From the NCBI RefSeq assembly GCF_003987335.1, contig NZ_PIPK01000005.1, positions 62,001-126,000 of the forward strand: DNA of 64,000 nucleotides, read 5' to 3'. This DNA is from Aliidiomarina maris. Its GTDB lineage: Bacteria > Pseudomonadota > Gammaproteobacteria > Enterobacterales > Alteromonadaceae. Numbering within the stretch: the first letter of the stretch is position 1; each line of letters begins with the position of its first letter. This document shows, in pieces, positions 17,315-25,511 of this stretch. The position numbers and the translations under genes were made by a program. A model generated the notes under the pieces. It worked only from the letters and a program-made list of their open reading frames with translations, was not told the origin of the DNA and did no database searches.

Positions 17315-18784
17315 ATGGCAGATAACGACTTAGATTTTAGTGCGCGGCTATCGCTGGCGCGGCCGTATCCGTCTGATGCCCCAGTTAAAGCTTTGAATGT
17401 TGCCGCGTTTGAGCGTGAGCTGGAAAGTGACCGTGGGCGGATTATTAATTCGGCCGCGGTGCGCCGTCTGCAGCAGAAAACCCAGGTGTTTCCCCTTGAG
17501 CGCAATGCGGCGGTGCGCAGTCGTCTAACCCACTCCCTTGAAGTACAACAAGTTGGTCGCTTTATTACCCGCACTTTGTTTGAGCTAATGCCCGCTGACA
17601 CCTTAGGGCGTGCGGGTTTGGACGGGTATCAACGCGGCATTGAGTCGGCGGTCGAGATGGCGTGCTTGATGCACGATATTGGCAATCCACCATTTGGTCA
17701 CTTTGGTGAAGCGGCGATATCGCGCTGGTTTGCGTCCCACGCGGCGGCTTTTCCTGGTTTTCAGCATGCGCACCCAGCTCGTGACGCATTGTTACGGGAA
17801 CTGGCTCAGTTTGAGGGCAATGCACAGGGCATTCGTATCGTCACCAGCTTGCAGCGCTTAAACCTCACCTACATGCAAACCGCGGCAATCCTTAAGTATA
17901 CCCGCGAAGCTACGGCGCCAACGCCACCACACGACCAAGCCTTAAGTTACTTGCATAAAAAGCCCGGTTATTACGTGTCAGAGGCACCTTACGTACATCG
18001 CTTATGGCAGCAACTTCAGATGCAGCCAGGCACGCGCTATCCGTTAGCCTATTTAATGGAAGCTGCGGATGATATTTCATATTGTTTGGCTGATATTGAA
18101 GACGGCGTGGATAAGGGTTTGCTGGACGTCGAGAAGTTATGCCAGCTGTTAACCAAGCAATTTAGCCTAAGTTACCCAAATGACCCTGAAGGCGAGCATT
18201 TTAATCAGCGCTCATTTGCCCAGATAATCGATAGCGCCTGGCGCCGCTATCAGCGCGAACCGATTAATAAAAACCATGAGTTCTTTGTCAGCCTGCGGGT
18301 ACAACTGACCCATCCGCTGGTCACCCACGCGGCGCACGCTGTGGTAGACAATCTTGGCGCAGTGCAGGCAGGCACTTTGAACCGTGCATTGCTGGAGGAC
18401 GATTCGCCCGCTCATGCATTGGTGCAGAGCTTAAAAACGGTGGCGCGGGAACATATATTTTGCGTGCCTGAGGTGCAAACCTTAGAGTTACAAGGCTATC
18501 GCATTATTACTGGGTTACTCGATTTCTACGCGCCTTTGCTGCACTTAGAAAAGGACCAGTTCAGTGCATTATTGGCAGGAGACCAGCGCCAAATGTTGTT
18601 GGAAAGTCGCTTACTGCAGCGGCTGGCGAATAAACACGTGGCGGCATACCAGAAGCTGGCAGAGCGTGAGCATGACGACCCCGTGTTATGGGAGCAGTAC
18701 GCACGCTGCCGCCTGATTCAAGATATGGTAAGTGGCATGACCGACCAATTCGCATTGGACGAATTCCATACCTTGCGTGCCTAA
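17315..18784 (+). CDS. dgt: deoxyguanosinetriphosphate triphosphohydrolase, E. coli Dgt type
   Basis: This 489-residue protein is strongly similar along its length to E. coli Dgt (505 residues), which hydrolyses dGTP to deoxyguanosine and tripolyphosphate. Metal and catalytic motifs are intact: RLTHSLEVQQVGR (His73), CLMHDIGNPPFGHFGEAAI (His120, Asp121), FEGNAQGIR and MEAADDISYCLADIEDGV (Asp252-253). The RBS AAGGGG lies before the ATG. It is only 17 bases after the TOPRIM gene in the same direction, so it is probably the fifth gene of the condensin-like operon. dGTPases are known to act in dNTP balance and in phage defence by dNTP depletion; which applies here is not known. Confidence 0.92.
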   Translation: MADNDLDFSARLSLARPYPSDAPVKALNVAAFERELESDRGRIINSAAVRRLQQKTQVFPLERNAAVRSRLTHSLEVQQVGRFITRTLFELMPADTLGRAGLDGYQRGIESAVEMACLMHDIGNPPFGHFGEAAISRWFASHAAAFPGFQHAHPARDALLRELAQFEGNAQGIRIVTSLQRLNLTYMQTAAILKYTREATAPTPPHDQALSYLHKKPGYYVSEAPYVHRLWQQLQMQPGTRYPLAYLMEAADDISYCLADIEDGVDKGLLDVEKLCQLLTKQFSLSYPNDPEGEHFNQRSFAQIIDSAWRRYQREPINKNHEFFVSLRVQLTHPLVTHAAHAVVDNLGAVQAGTLNRALLEDDSPAHALVQSLKTVAREHIFCVPEVQTLELQGYRIITGLLDFYAPLLHLEKDQFSALLAGDQRQMLLESRLLQRLANKHVAAYQKLAEREHDDPVLWEQYARCRLIQDMVSGMTDQFALDEFHTLRA

Positions 18785-18806
18785 TACGTGTATCTAAATA
18801 GATACT

Positions 18807-19322
18807 CTAGGGCGCGGTGATTAAACGCTGTAACTCAACCTCAAACCAAGCATCAATCGCGTCCAAACTATCAATCAAACGATGGTCGTCGTTGACCAGA
18901 TGCAAGGTGCAGTCTTGTTCACGTGCAAAGCGAATCGAATGCTCCACCGGGATGATGTCGTCATGCCAGCCATGGACTAAGGTCAGGTTTGCAATCTTCT
19001 GTGTCGGTGCTTGGTGCTCGTAGCCCGGCATATAAATCGCCGGTGCCAGTATAAATGCAGCCTGCACCGGCATCTGCTTGCACGCTTGCAAGGTGACATA
19101 ACCGCCCATGCTGGAACCCACCAGCACTGTGCTTGCTAGGTCTTTGTCTTGTAGCACCTGTTGTAAGCGTGCGGCGCGTGTATCCGGGTCCATGGTATCC
19201 GAATAATCGATACTCTCTACATCGCAACCTAAGCGCTTGGCGGTGTCGGCCAAACGCTTGATTTTGGTGCCCCAGGGCCCACTTTCTTTACCGTGGGAAA
19301 AAATGATCTGCATCTTACGCAT
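18807..19322 (-). CDS. small alpha/beta hydrolase
   Basis: This 171-residue cytoplasmic serine hydrolase has nucleophile motif GSSMGG (Ser near residue 70), the acid in VHGWHDDIIP and the His in NDDHRL. It resembles YqiA/DUF1749-like small esterases; the substrate is unknown. ATG 19322 has GAGG upstream and is preferred to the TTG at 19349. It runs toward dgt and ends 22 bases after dgt. The region before its start (19350-19450) holds the left side of the TnpB element, so its promoter may have been altered by that insertion. Confidence 0.75.
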   Translation of the reverse strand: MRKMQIIFSHGKESGPWGTKIKRLADTAKRLGCDVESIDYSDTMDPDTRAARLQQVLQDKDLASTVLVGSSMGGYVTLQACKQMPVQAAFILAPAIYMPGYEHQAPTQKIANLTLVHGWHDDIIPVEHSIRFAREQDCTLHLVNDDHRLIDSLDAIDAWFEVELQRLITAP

Positions 19323-19349
19323 GCGCCTCGTCAATTTGGAATTTAGCAA

Positions 19350-19450
19350 TCACGCCGTAAACCCTCGCCCAGTCGGGCGGCGATATAAGGCGTTGGTTTT
19401 AATTTCGTGAGCGGTCTTGATTAGGCTGCACACATGTGCAAGTATACTGT
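19350..19450. other. probable left end region of the TnpB element
   Basis: No gene is seen here. A small hairpin TCGCCC-agtc-GGGCGG near 19379-19395 echoes the CTCGCCC/GGGCGGGG hairpin at the right end past tnpB, so this is probably the subterminal hairpin of the IS605-type left end. The exact left cleavage site could not be placed. Confidence 0.4.
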
Positions 19451-19458
19451 ATATAAAA
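19451..19458. repeat. left target-site duplication of ISL3 element
   Basis: ATATAAAA directly abuts the left inverted repeat and is repeated exactly at 20793-20800. Confidence 0.9.
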
Positions 19459-19483
19459 GGCTCTTCACTTATCCGTGTGGGTT
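19459..19483 (+). repeat. left terminal inverted repeat of ISL3 element
   Basis: It begins GGCTCTTCACTTATCCGTGT and pairs with the reverse complement of 20768-20792 at 17 of 25 positions. Confidence 0.75.
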
Positions 19484-20698
19484 GGGTGCCATAGGCAGCC
19501 CGCCATAATGGAACAGTATTGCCCGCTTAAATCCTTCCTTACTCCTGAATCCTCGGGACCGGACCTTTAAAGCTCGAACCTGACCATTGATTGCCTCCGC
19601 TAGTCCATTGGAAGCCTGAAATCGCATGGCGTTGAGAATGCCAAACAGCTTGGTTTCGATTTGTTTGGCCGTTGAGACTAAAGCTCGAACTTCTGTGAGC
19701 CGGGCCATGTGAATCCATTCCTGCCACGCCGCACGAGCGCCTTTGACCCGGTAACCGCGCCAGATATCTCGCGCCTTCTCCTTGAGGTACCACACCAGCC
19801 CCGTGTCTTTGAGCACATCCGACAACTGCCTGATCTGTTGGATCTGCTGCCCTTCAAGGCCTCGGCGTTGCCGTAGCCAAGTGTATCGACTTCGATGGAT
19901 CTCCTGCCGCATGGAGCTATCCGCTCGTTTCATATCAGCCTTGCGAGTGGCATCGAGCGTTCGGGTCAGCATCTGCGCGACATGGAAGTGATCGAAGGCG
20001 ATCTTCTTATGGGCCTTCTCGATATGGTCAAACGTCGCTTTCTGATAAGCCGGACTCATATCCATAGAGATCGAGATGATCTCTTGCTTGCGAGTCTCAT
20101 CCAGGCTGGCGTAAAAGCAGCCAAGGCTGTGTGCAGATCTGCCGTCTTCCACGGACAGAACTTGTCCATGGCCGTTGGAGACGATCGTGACGTAATCGTG
20201 CCCTTTGCGGAATGCGGTCTCATCGACAGCCAGCCGGGTCGTATCTCGGTCAGATACATTGGCAAGGCCCCGGCGCACAGCTCGCTCCATGATGTTGTCG
20301 ATGGCAGTCCAGCTCAGGCGCAGCTGTTTGCTGACCGCAGAGATCGAGGCTGCTCTGAGCCAGCTAATGACGAAGGCTTCGAATAGCAGCGTATACCGGC
20401 TGTTCTGTTCCGCCCAAGGGACACTGACCGTCAGGCAACCATGTTCCGGACATTGCACACGGGGGACTTGGGCAACTACCTGCGTTCGGAACTGACAGGT
20501 GTCGAGGTGACGCCAACGACGTTCCCGGGAGTCGTAACCCGGGCAGGCACGGCCACATCGGGGGCAGACAAGCGCTGTGCCTTTGTCGATGTCGACCTGG
20601 ACTACGACTTCACTCTGGCTTTTATCAAGCTCAACGTCTGAGACAAACCAGGGTACTGAGAGTCCAAGAATCTGCTCGTAGAGAGTGCATTGATCCAA
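19469..20698 (-). CDS. ISL3-family transposase
   Basis: The 409-residue transposase carries an N-terminal zinc-binding region (CPRCGRAC near 41 and CPEHGC near 83), a helix-turn-helix (about 115-135) and the DDE catalytic domain: AVDETAF for the first Asp, SMDMSP for the second, and NGLAEAINGQVRALK for the Glu. This matches the ISL3 family in length and domain order. The reading frame is intact, so the element may still be active. Its start lies inside the right end of the element. Confidence 0.92.
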   Translation of the reverse strand: MDQCTLYEQILGLSVPWFVSDVELDKSQSEVVVQVDIDKGTALVCPRCGRACPGYDSRERRWRHLDTCQFRTQVVAQVPRVQCPEHGCLTVSVPWAEQNSRYTLLFEAFVISWLRAASISAVSKQLRLSWTAIDNIMERAVRRGLANVSDRDTTRLAVDETAFRKGHDYVTIVSNGHGQVLSVEDGRSAHSLGCFYASLDETRKQEIISISMDMSPAYQKATFDHIEKAHKKIAFDHFHVAQMLTRTLDATRKADMKRADSSMRQEIHRSRYTWLRQRRGLEGQQIQQIRQLSDVLKDTGLVWYLKEKARDIWRGYRVKGARAAWQEWIHMARLTEVRALVSTAKQIETKLFGILNAMRFQASNGLAEAINGQVRALKVRSRGFRSKEGFKRAILFHYGGLPMAPNPHG

Positions 20699-20767
20699 TA
20701 TTGGTCACCATCCATCGATTAGTCGGATGGAATAATAGTGACCAAAAACCGCAGGGAAATAAAGGGT

Positions 20768-20792
20768 GACCCACTAAAAGAAATGAAGACCC
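20768..20792 (-). repeat. right terminal inverted repeat of ISL3 element
   Basis: It ends AAATGAAGACCC; its reverse complement matches the left repeat at 17 of 25 positions, including the outer GG and TCTTCA. Confidence 0.75.
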
Positions 20793-20800
20793 ATATAAAA
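20793..20800. repeat. right target-site duplication of ISL3 element
   Basis: ATATAAAA directly follows the right inverted repeat and matches 19451-19458 exactly. It lies 18 bases before the tnpB start. Confidence 0.9.
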
Positions 20801-20817
20801 ACAGTAGTGAAGTAACG

Positions 20818-21993
20818 ATGTTAAAGGCCACCAAAGTACGCATTTATCCCACACCTGAGCAGGCGGAGTTTTTAAACCGTCAGTTCGGCGCTGTGCGCTT
20901 TGCGTATAACAAGGCTTTGCATCTTATCAGCAGCCAGTACAAGCGTCGCGGCCTGAAGCTTAAGGCCAAAAAAGACCTCAAGCCGCTGTTGGCTGTGGCG
21001 AAAAAGTCCCGCAAGTATCACTGGCTCAAAGATTTTGATTCAATTGCACTCCAGCAGGCGTGTATCAATCTTGATAAAGCGTTTAGCCGGTTCTTTGACC
21101 CTAAGCTGCCAGCTCGTTATCCCAAGTTCAAGTGCAAGCACGGCAGGCAGTCCAGCTATCATTGCATGAGCGTTGATTGTGGTGATGAATGGGTCAAAAT
21201 CCCAAAGATGGAGCCTATCAAGGCGCGTATTCACCGCAAGGTCGAAGGAAAACTGAAAAGCATCACCCTGTCTCGCACCGTGACGGGTGAATACTATGCC
21301 TCACTGCTACATGATGATGGGCAAGAAGCCCCATCACCTATCCATGATTTGGATGCACGCCAGGTGCTCGGACTGGATATGGGTTTAACACACCTAGCCA
21401 TTGATTCCAGCGGCAAGAAAGAACCGAATCCTCGCTTTTTAAAAAAAGCCACTGCCAATCTACGCCGTAAACAAAAAGCCTTATCACGCTGCAAAAAAGG
21501 CAGCAAAAGTCGTGCAAAAGCGCGACTCAAACTTGCCAAGGCGCATCAACGCCTGGCAAATGCGCGTGCTGATTTTCAGCACAAGCTGTCTCGGCAACTT
21601 ATTGACGAAAACCAAGCAGTAATTGTCGAGACACTGAAAGTCAAAAACATGCTGAAGAACAGGAAATTGTCCAAGCACATTGCCGATGCCAGTTGGTCAG
21701 GCTTGATCCAAAAGCTGGAGTACAAGGCCAAAGCGCAAGGCAAGTATCTGGTTAAAATCGAGCAATGGTTCGCCAGCTCTAAAACCTGCTTCTGCTGTGG
21801 ACACAAACTGGAATCGTTGTCGCTTAAAGTGCGCGACTGGCAGTGTCCTGCTTGTTTAATCAGGCATAATCGAGACCTTAATGCTGCGCTGAACATTCGA
21901 GCGCAGGGTATTTTGAAATTAAAGGCCGCAGGACTGTCGGTCTCTGCCAATGGAGGCAAGCGTAAGACGAGTCAAGCACTCGCCGCTGCCTGA
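20818..21993 (+). CDS. tnpB: IS605-type TnpB RNA-guided nuclease
   Basis: The 391-residue protein has the TnpB layout: an N-terminal helix-rich OrfB region, then a RuvC-like domain with the full catalytic triad (D187 in LGLDMGL, E271 in IVETLKVKNM, D353 in NRDLNAALNI) and a zinc ribbon (C324, C327, C343, C346). Known TnpB proteins use an RNA from the element's right end to cut DNA and keep the element in place. No TnpA is present, so this is an IS1341-like tnpB-only unit. Its own upstream sequence was displaced by the ISL3 insertion 18 bases before the start codon, which probably removed or replaced its promoter. Confidence 0.9.
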   Translation: MLKATKVRIYPTPEQAEFLNRQFGAVRFAYNKALHLISSQYKRRGLKLKAKKDLKPLLAVAKKSRKYHWLKDFDSIALQQACINLDKAFSRFFDPKLPARYPKFKCKHGRQSSYHCMSVDCGDEWVKIPKMEPIKARIHRKVEGKLKSITLSRTVTGEYYASLLHDDGQEAPSPIHDLDARQVLGLDMGLTHLAIDSSGKKEPNPRFLKKATANLRRKQKALSRCKKGSKSRAKARLKLAKAHQRLANARADFQHKLSRQLIDENQAVIVETLKVKNMLKNRKLSKHIADASWSGLIQKLEYKAKAQGKYLVKIEQWFASSKTCFCCGHKLESLSLKVRDWQCPACLIRHNRDLNAALNIRAQGILKLKAAGLSVSANGGKRKTSQALAAA

Positions 21994-22047
21994 GAAGTTG
22001 GAAGCCTCGCCCATGGCGCTTTAGCGCTTAGGGCGGGGAGCAGTCAC
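21994..22047 (+). ncRNA. predicted 3' part of TnpB guide RNA and element right end
   Basis: Immediately after tnpB lies a two-tier hairpin (CCTCGCCC at 22005-22012 with GGGCGGGG at 22031-22038, inner GCGC arms around TTTA) followed by GAGCAGTCAC. This is the usual right-end form of IS605/IS1341 elements, where the omega RNA scaffold ends and the guide begins. The element most likely ends at about 22047, making bases from 22048 onward (TTTGCAATGAAGCCGCC) the guide-matching flank. Confidence 0.6.
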
Positions 22048-22622
22048 TTTGCAATGAAGCCGCCAACGCTTCAAGGGTAGCAGAGGCTTCGCTAATTTCG
22101 CGCTCGCCGTCATTGAAGCTTTGCTGGGCGTTACCGGCCACATCGGCCGCCATGATGCTGCGCTTATGTTTGGTTTTGATCGCTACCGACATTATTACCG
22201 CGTGCGATGCGAGCAATTAAAGCCAACGCGTCTTCAGGTTCACCACCGATGGTTTTACCATGCGCTGCACCGTGGTGTAGGCGATAATAATCCCGGCAAT
22301 TAAAGCGATCACGGTAATCAATAGCATACCAGCAGCGAAGCCAGCAGTTTCGTCAATGACGCCGTTGACCTGGGTGGCGATACTCGCTTCCTGATAATCA
22401 ATTAAATCGTTAATTGCAGCTAGCCAGTCGGCGTAGATAGGGGAAGTTTGCTCTAATAGCAGGCTTTGTGCGTTGCTCAACACTATCTTGTTGATTCACC
22501 TTGGTGAGTCGGTTGTCGACTTGCACTACCTGAAAAATACCATAAGCGGTTAAGCCCAGCATCAGCACTAAGACAATCGCGAAGCTCAGGTACAGCCGAG
22601 TTGCTATTCTCATAACATGCAT
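22048..22622 (-). pseudogene. truncated, frameshifted methyl-accepting chemotaxis protein
   Basis: The minus strand encodes pieces of a chemoreceptor in several frames: a first membrane helix (RIATRLYLSFAIVLVLML, 22613-22530), a stretch YADWLAAINDLIDYQEASI and a second membrane helix ending RMVKP, then a HAMP-like GGEPEDALALIARIA reached only after a one-base shift near 22248, then EREISEASATLEALAASLQ. Most of the four-helix ligand domain is missing, and the whole signalling domain is lost where the TnpB element begins. Several independent lesions show it is a decayed gene, not a sequencing error. Confidence 0.82.
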
Positions 22623-22791
22623 TCCATTCTTGTTGGTTATATAAATTGATATATGTGATTGCGTTAGAACGGTTTTACGTGATTTAGCAGTTCATTTAAA
22701 TCGAAATAAAATTTATCCTGACGCGATCACCCGTTGTGCATCTGCCATGGTGCGATATACTCGGTCAAATCATTGATGAATAGGTGCCTTT

Positions 22792-23118
22792 ATGTTTACA
22801 AATTTTCGGCCGCATGCATGGCTGGCTGCATTAGCCTGTCTGTTTTTAATCGCTTGCTCTGACACTGGCTCTGCTGGCCCAACCCTTGATCTAAGCGATG
22901 AGAGTGCATTTGAATCGTCCATTCAGGACGTGATGGCGTCGTTGGATGAGCAACAGCAAGCTGACTTTTCTGATGCTTTAGCCATGATTATGTTTGACGA
23001 GCTGGCGAACGGCACGTCGTCAGGCTTAAGTGAAGAAGAAATTGAGCGCGCTATTTACCAGCGTTTACACGGTAAAACGGGTGAAGAGGTGATAGCGGAT
23101 ATGGAGCAGAACCTTTAA
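22792..23118 (+). CDS. small DUF6694-like lipoprotein
   Basis: This is a 108-residue predicted lipoprotein: hydrophobic signal (about 8-20) with lipobox LIAC and Cys21. The mature part is acidic and helical (AFESSIQDVMASLDEQQQADFSDAL, split here as a helix about 38-62), resembling DUF6694 lipoproteins of unknown function. It is monocistronic, with a strong bidirectional terminator shared with the convergent azoR gene. Confidence 0.65.
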   Translation: MFTNFRPHAWLAALACLFLIACSDTGSAGPTLDLSDESAFESSIQDVMASLDEQQQADFSDALAMIMFDELANGTSSGLSEEEIERAIYQRLHGKTGEEVIADMEQNL

Positions 23119-23145
23119 TTCCAAAGTTCTCAATTCTGATTAAAG

Positions 23146-23179
23146 AATAAGGCCGTAGCAGCAACACGACGGCCTTATT
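23146..23179. terminator. bidirectional intrinsic terminator
   Basis: A perfect 11-bp stem (AATAAGGCCGT / ACGGCCTTATT) with a 12-base loop, followed by TTGTTCT. It lies between the convergent lipoprotein and azoR genes. Confidence 0.8.
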
Positions 23180-23191
23180 TGTTCTAATCGC

Positions 23192-23803
23192 TTAGCTTAA
23201 TGCTAACGCGTCAATGTTTGCGCTTGCCGCTTGAATAGATTCTTCGCGCTGGCTGTCGCTAATGTTTACGCCTTCTGCACGCACCACAGTGACGTTCTTG
23301 ATGCCGACAAAACCTAAAATGGTGGTGACATAGCTTTCCTGGTGGTCAAGGGCTGCCATTTCACCTTCTGAGTAAAATCCACCGCGTGCTGATGCCACAT
23401 AGGCTTTCTTGTCAGTTAACAAGCCTTCCGGGCCGTTCTCGGTGTAGCGGAATGTACGACCAGCCTGGGCGATACGGTCAAACCAAGCTTTTAACTGGCT
23501 TGGAATGGTGAAGTTGTACATCGGTGCGCCAATCACTAGCACGTCCGCGGCAAAAATCTCTTCAAGCAAGGTTTCAGTCAGTGCCAGCTCTTCCACTTGG
23601 CGTGGGCTACGATCACCTTCGGCGGTGCTTGCGGCCATCAGTACCTCAGCGTCCAAATGGCTAATGGCTGTTGCAGCCACGTCGCGCACAACCACGCTGA
23701 CATCGTCTCGGCCTTTGCTTAGACGCTCAACAAGTTTGTTGCTCAGTTGAGTTGACACAGAGTTGTCACCAAAGATACCTGCTGTTACGTGTAGAATTTT
23801 CAT
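23192..23803 (-). CDS. azoR: FMN-dependent NADH-azoreductase
   Basis: The 203-residue flavodoxin-fold quinone/azo reductase matches the AzoR family length and motifs: MYNFTIPSQLKAWFDRIAQAG for FMN binding and the phosphate loop near the N-terminus (FGDNSVSTQL). It reduces quinones and azo compounds with NADH and protects against thiol stress. The ATG at 23803 follows GAGG; a GTG one codon upstream is less likely. It is divergent from a LysR regulator that probably controls it. Confidence 0.92.
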   Translation of the reverse strand: MKILHVTAGIFGDNSVSTQLSNKLVERLSKGRDDVSVVVRDVAATAISHLDAEVLMAASTAEGDRSPRQVEELALTETLLEEIFAADVLVIGAPMYNFTIPSQLKAWFDRIAQAGRTFRYTENGPEGLLTDKKAYVASARGGFYSEGEMAALDHQESYVTTILGFVGIKNVTVVRAEGVNISDSQREESIQAASANIDALALS

Positions 23804-23938
23804 CACAACCTCACATCTGTTTTTTCAATTTAAAAGCTTATTTATTAAAGCTTTTTACGATGAGGCTAGCTTAACATGTTCCAATTCAATGACTAGATGC
23901 CTAAAATAGAATTCACTGTTCCATATATGGGATAAAAA

Positions 23939-24877
23939 ATGAAAGATTTAACCAACCTCGCACTCTTCGCCCATGTGATTGAGCATGGCAGCTTCAGCGC
24001 TGCGGCGCGCGCAATGGGGATGCCAAAAAGTACGCTGAGCCGACGCATTAGTGAGCTTGAGCAGCAACAGGGGGTGCGGTTGCTCAATCGAACCACCCGT
24101 AAATTAAGCTTAACTGACGTTGGACATGCATTTTTAGTGCATTGCCAGACGCTGGTGGCTGCCGCTGAAGCCGCAGACCAAGTAACCCAGTTTGTACAGG
24201 AAAAGCCTCGGGGCAAAGTGCGCTTGAGCTCACCACATATTCTGAGCCAAAGTTTGCTAATGAAAATATTGCCTCAGTTCATGGCGTTATACCCCGATGT
24301 CGTGCTGGATTTGGTGGTAACCAATTCGCCGGTGAACCTGATGAACGATCAAATTGACGTTGCCTTGCGCGTGCGCCCAAGTATCGAAGAATCATCCTTG
24401 ATTGCGCGACCATTGGCGCCGTCTCCATTAGCCTTATTCGCAGCACCTGATTTCATTCAGGCACATGGGGAACCTGACCACCCGATGGATTTAGTCGAAT
24501 GGCCCTCGTTATCGATGCACTACACCCACGGCCGTTACCAGTATGATTTTACGTCCTGTGACGGCGAGCACTTCAGTATGAGTTATCAGCCGCGCTTGAT
24601 TACCGACGACCTTTGGGTGCTGCGAGAAGCAGCCAGCCAAGGCCAGGGCATGGCGGCAATTCCGGTGTATTTATGTCGTGACTATGTGGAACAGGGTAAG
24701 TTGGCCCCCGTGTTACCGCACTGGCGTTTACCCGTTGGCAATATGCATTTGGTATACCCCCACCGACGTGGCTTGTTACCAGCAGTACGGGTATTAATTG
24801 ATTTTTTGGTTGAGCATATGCCTGTGGCAGCGCGTGAGGCAGGAATTGGTGAGCTTTCCGATGCTTGGGGCGAGTAA
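23939..24877 (+). CDS. LysR-family transcriptional regulator
   Basis: The 312-residue regulator has an N-terminal winged helix-turn-helix (residues 5-60, SFSAAARAMGMPKSTLSRRISELE) and a LysR substrate-binding domain (about 90-290). It is divergent from azoR across 135 bases, the usual position for a LysR regulator of its neighbour. A 10-bp palindrome CCATATATGG (23921-23930) lies just before its start and could be part of an operator. The inducer is unknown, likely quinone or electrophile related. Confidence 0.9.
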   Translation: MKDLTNLALFAHVIEHGSFSAAARAMGMPKSTLSRRISELEQQQGVRLLNRTTRKLSLTDVGHAFLVHCQTLVAAAEAADQVTQFVQEKPRGKVRLSSPHILSQSLLMKILPQFMALYPDVVLDLVVTNSPVNLMNDQIDVALRVRPSIEESSLIARPLAPSPLALFAAPDFIQAHGEPDHPMDLVEWPSLSMHYTHGRYQYDFTSCDGEHFSMSYQPRLITDDLWVLREAASQGQGMAAIPVYLCRDYVEQGKLAPVLPHWRLPVGNMHLVYPHRRGLLPAVRVLIDFLVEHMPVAAREAGIGELSDAWGE

Positions 24878-24933
24878 AACTGATATGCTTGAGCTATCGT
24901 GTATAGATAGGATGAGAAAGGAAGATTGAAGCT

Positions 24934-25419
24934 ATGCCAAGTTTTGATATTGTTTCTGAAATTGATCAGGTTGAGTTGCGTAACGCAGTAGACAATGCCG
25001 CTCGTGAGTTGACGACCCGGTTTGATTTTCGCGGTGTCGAAGCATCCATTGAATTGAAAGAATTGACGGTGACCTTAATGACCGAGTCAGACTTTCAACT
25101 GGAGCAGCTGGTCGAGATTTTACGTAATAACTGCACGCGTCGCGGTATTTCTATGGCTGGCGTGGACATGGAAGACGAGCCTGTACACAGCGGAAAGACA
25201 TACAGCTACCATGTGTCGTTTAAGCAAGGTATCGATCAGCCTGTTGCGAAGCAAATTATTAAGAAAATTAAAGATGCGAAGCTAAAAGTACAAGCTTCCA
25301 TTCAAGGTGAGAAAGTTCGCGTCACGGGTAAAAAGCGTGATGATTTGCAAGGCGCGATTGCTTTGCTGAAAGACAGTGATATTGAGCTACCGCTGCAATA
25401 CGAGAACTTCCGCGATTAA
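24934..25419 (+). CDS. yajQ: YajQ-family nucleotide-binding protein
   Basis: This 161-residue protein has the typical start [11 protein letters not shown] and the two-domain ferredoxin-like fold of the YajQ family, with TRFDFRG, and YHVSFKQGI in the second half. Family members bind cyclic di-GMP or other nucleotides and act with transcription factors in some species. It is followed by a strong terminator and is probably monocistronic, although it follows the LysR gene by 56 bases. Confidence 0.93.
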   Translation: MPSFDIVSEIDQVELRNAVDNAARELTTRFDFRGVEASIELKELTVTLMTESDFQLEQLVEILRNNCTRRGISMAGVDMEDEPVHSGKTYSYHVSFKQGIDQPVAKQIIKKIKDAKLKVQASIQGEKVRVTGKKRDDLQGAIALLKDSDIELPLQYENFRD

Positions 25420-25445
25420 GCATTTAATCATGCCCGCAGGATGAT

Positions 25446-25473
25446 AAAAAAGGCTACACATGCAGCCTTTTTT
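25446..25473 (+). terminator. intrinsic terminator after yajQ
   Basis: A 10-bp stem AAAAAAGGCT / AGCCTTTTTT (25446-25455 with 25464-25473), loop ACACATGC, with a T tract in the 3' arm. It may also serve fghA on the other strand. Confidence 0.85.
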
Positions 25474-25511
25474 GTTACCAGAGCTTTTTCATACAAGGCT
25501 TGGGCACATGT

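Larger units (their letters stand above)
19459..20792 (-). mobile_element. ISL3-family insertion sequence, 1334 bp
   Basis: The element is bounded by imperfect inverted repeats of about 25 bases (17 of 25 matched; outer ends GGCTCTTCAC and GTGAAGAGCC/TGAAGACCC-like) and flanked by a perfect 8-bp direct repeat ATATAAAA (19451-19458 and 20793-20800). An 8-bp duplication is the rule for ISL3. It holds one transposase gene on the minus strand. It inserted in the promoter or leader region of the tnpB gene, making a nested element. Confidence 0.9.

Noticed and set aside
18790-18805. GTATCT/AGATAC hairpin after dgt
   Set aside because: Only six AT-rich pairs and no T tract, so a terminator cannot be supported.
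23921-23930. CCATATATGG palindrome before the LysR gene
   Set aside because: Too short to claim an operator; mentioned with the gene only.
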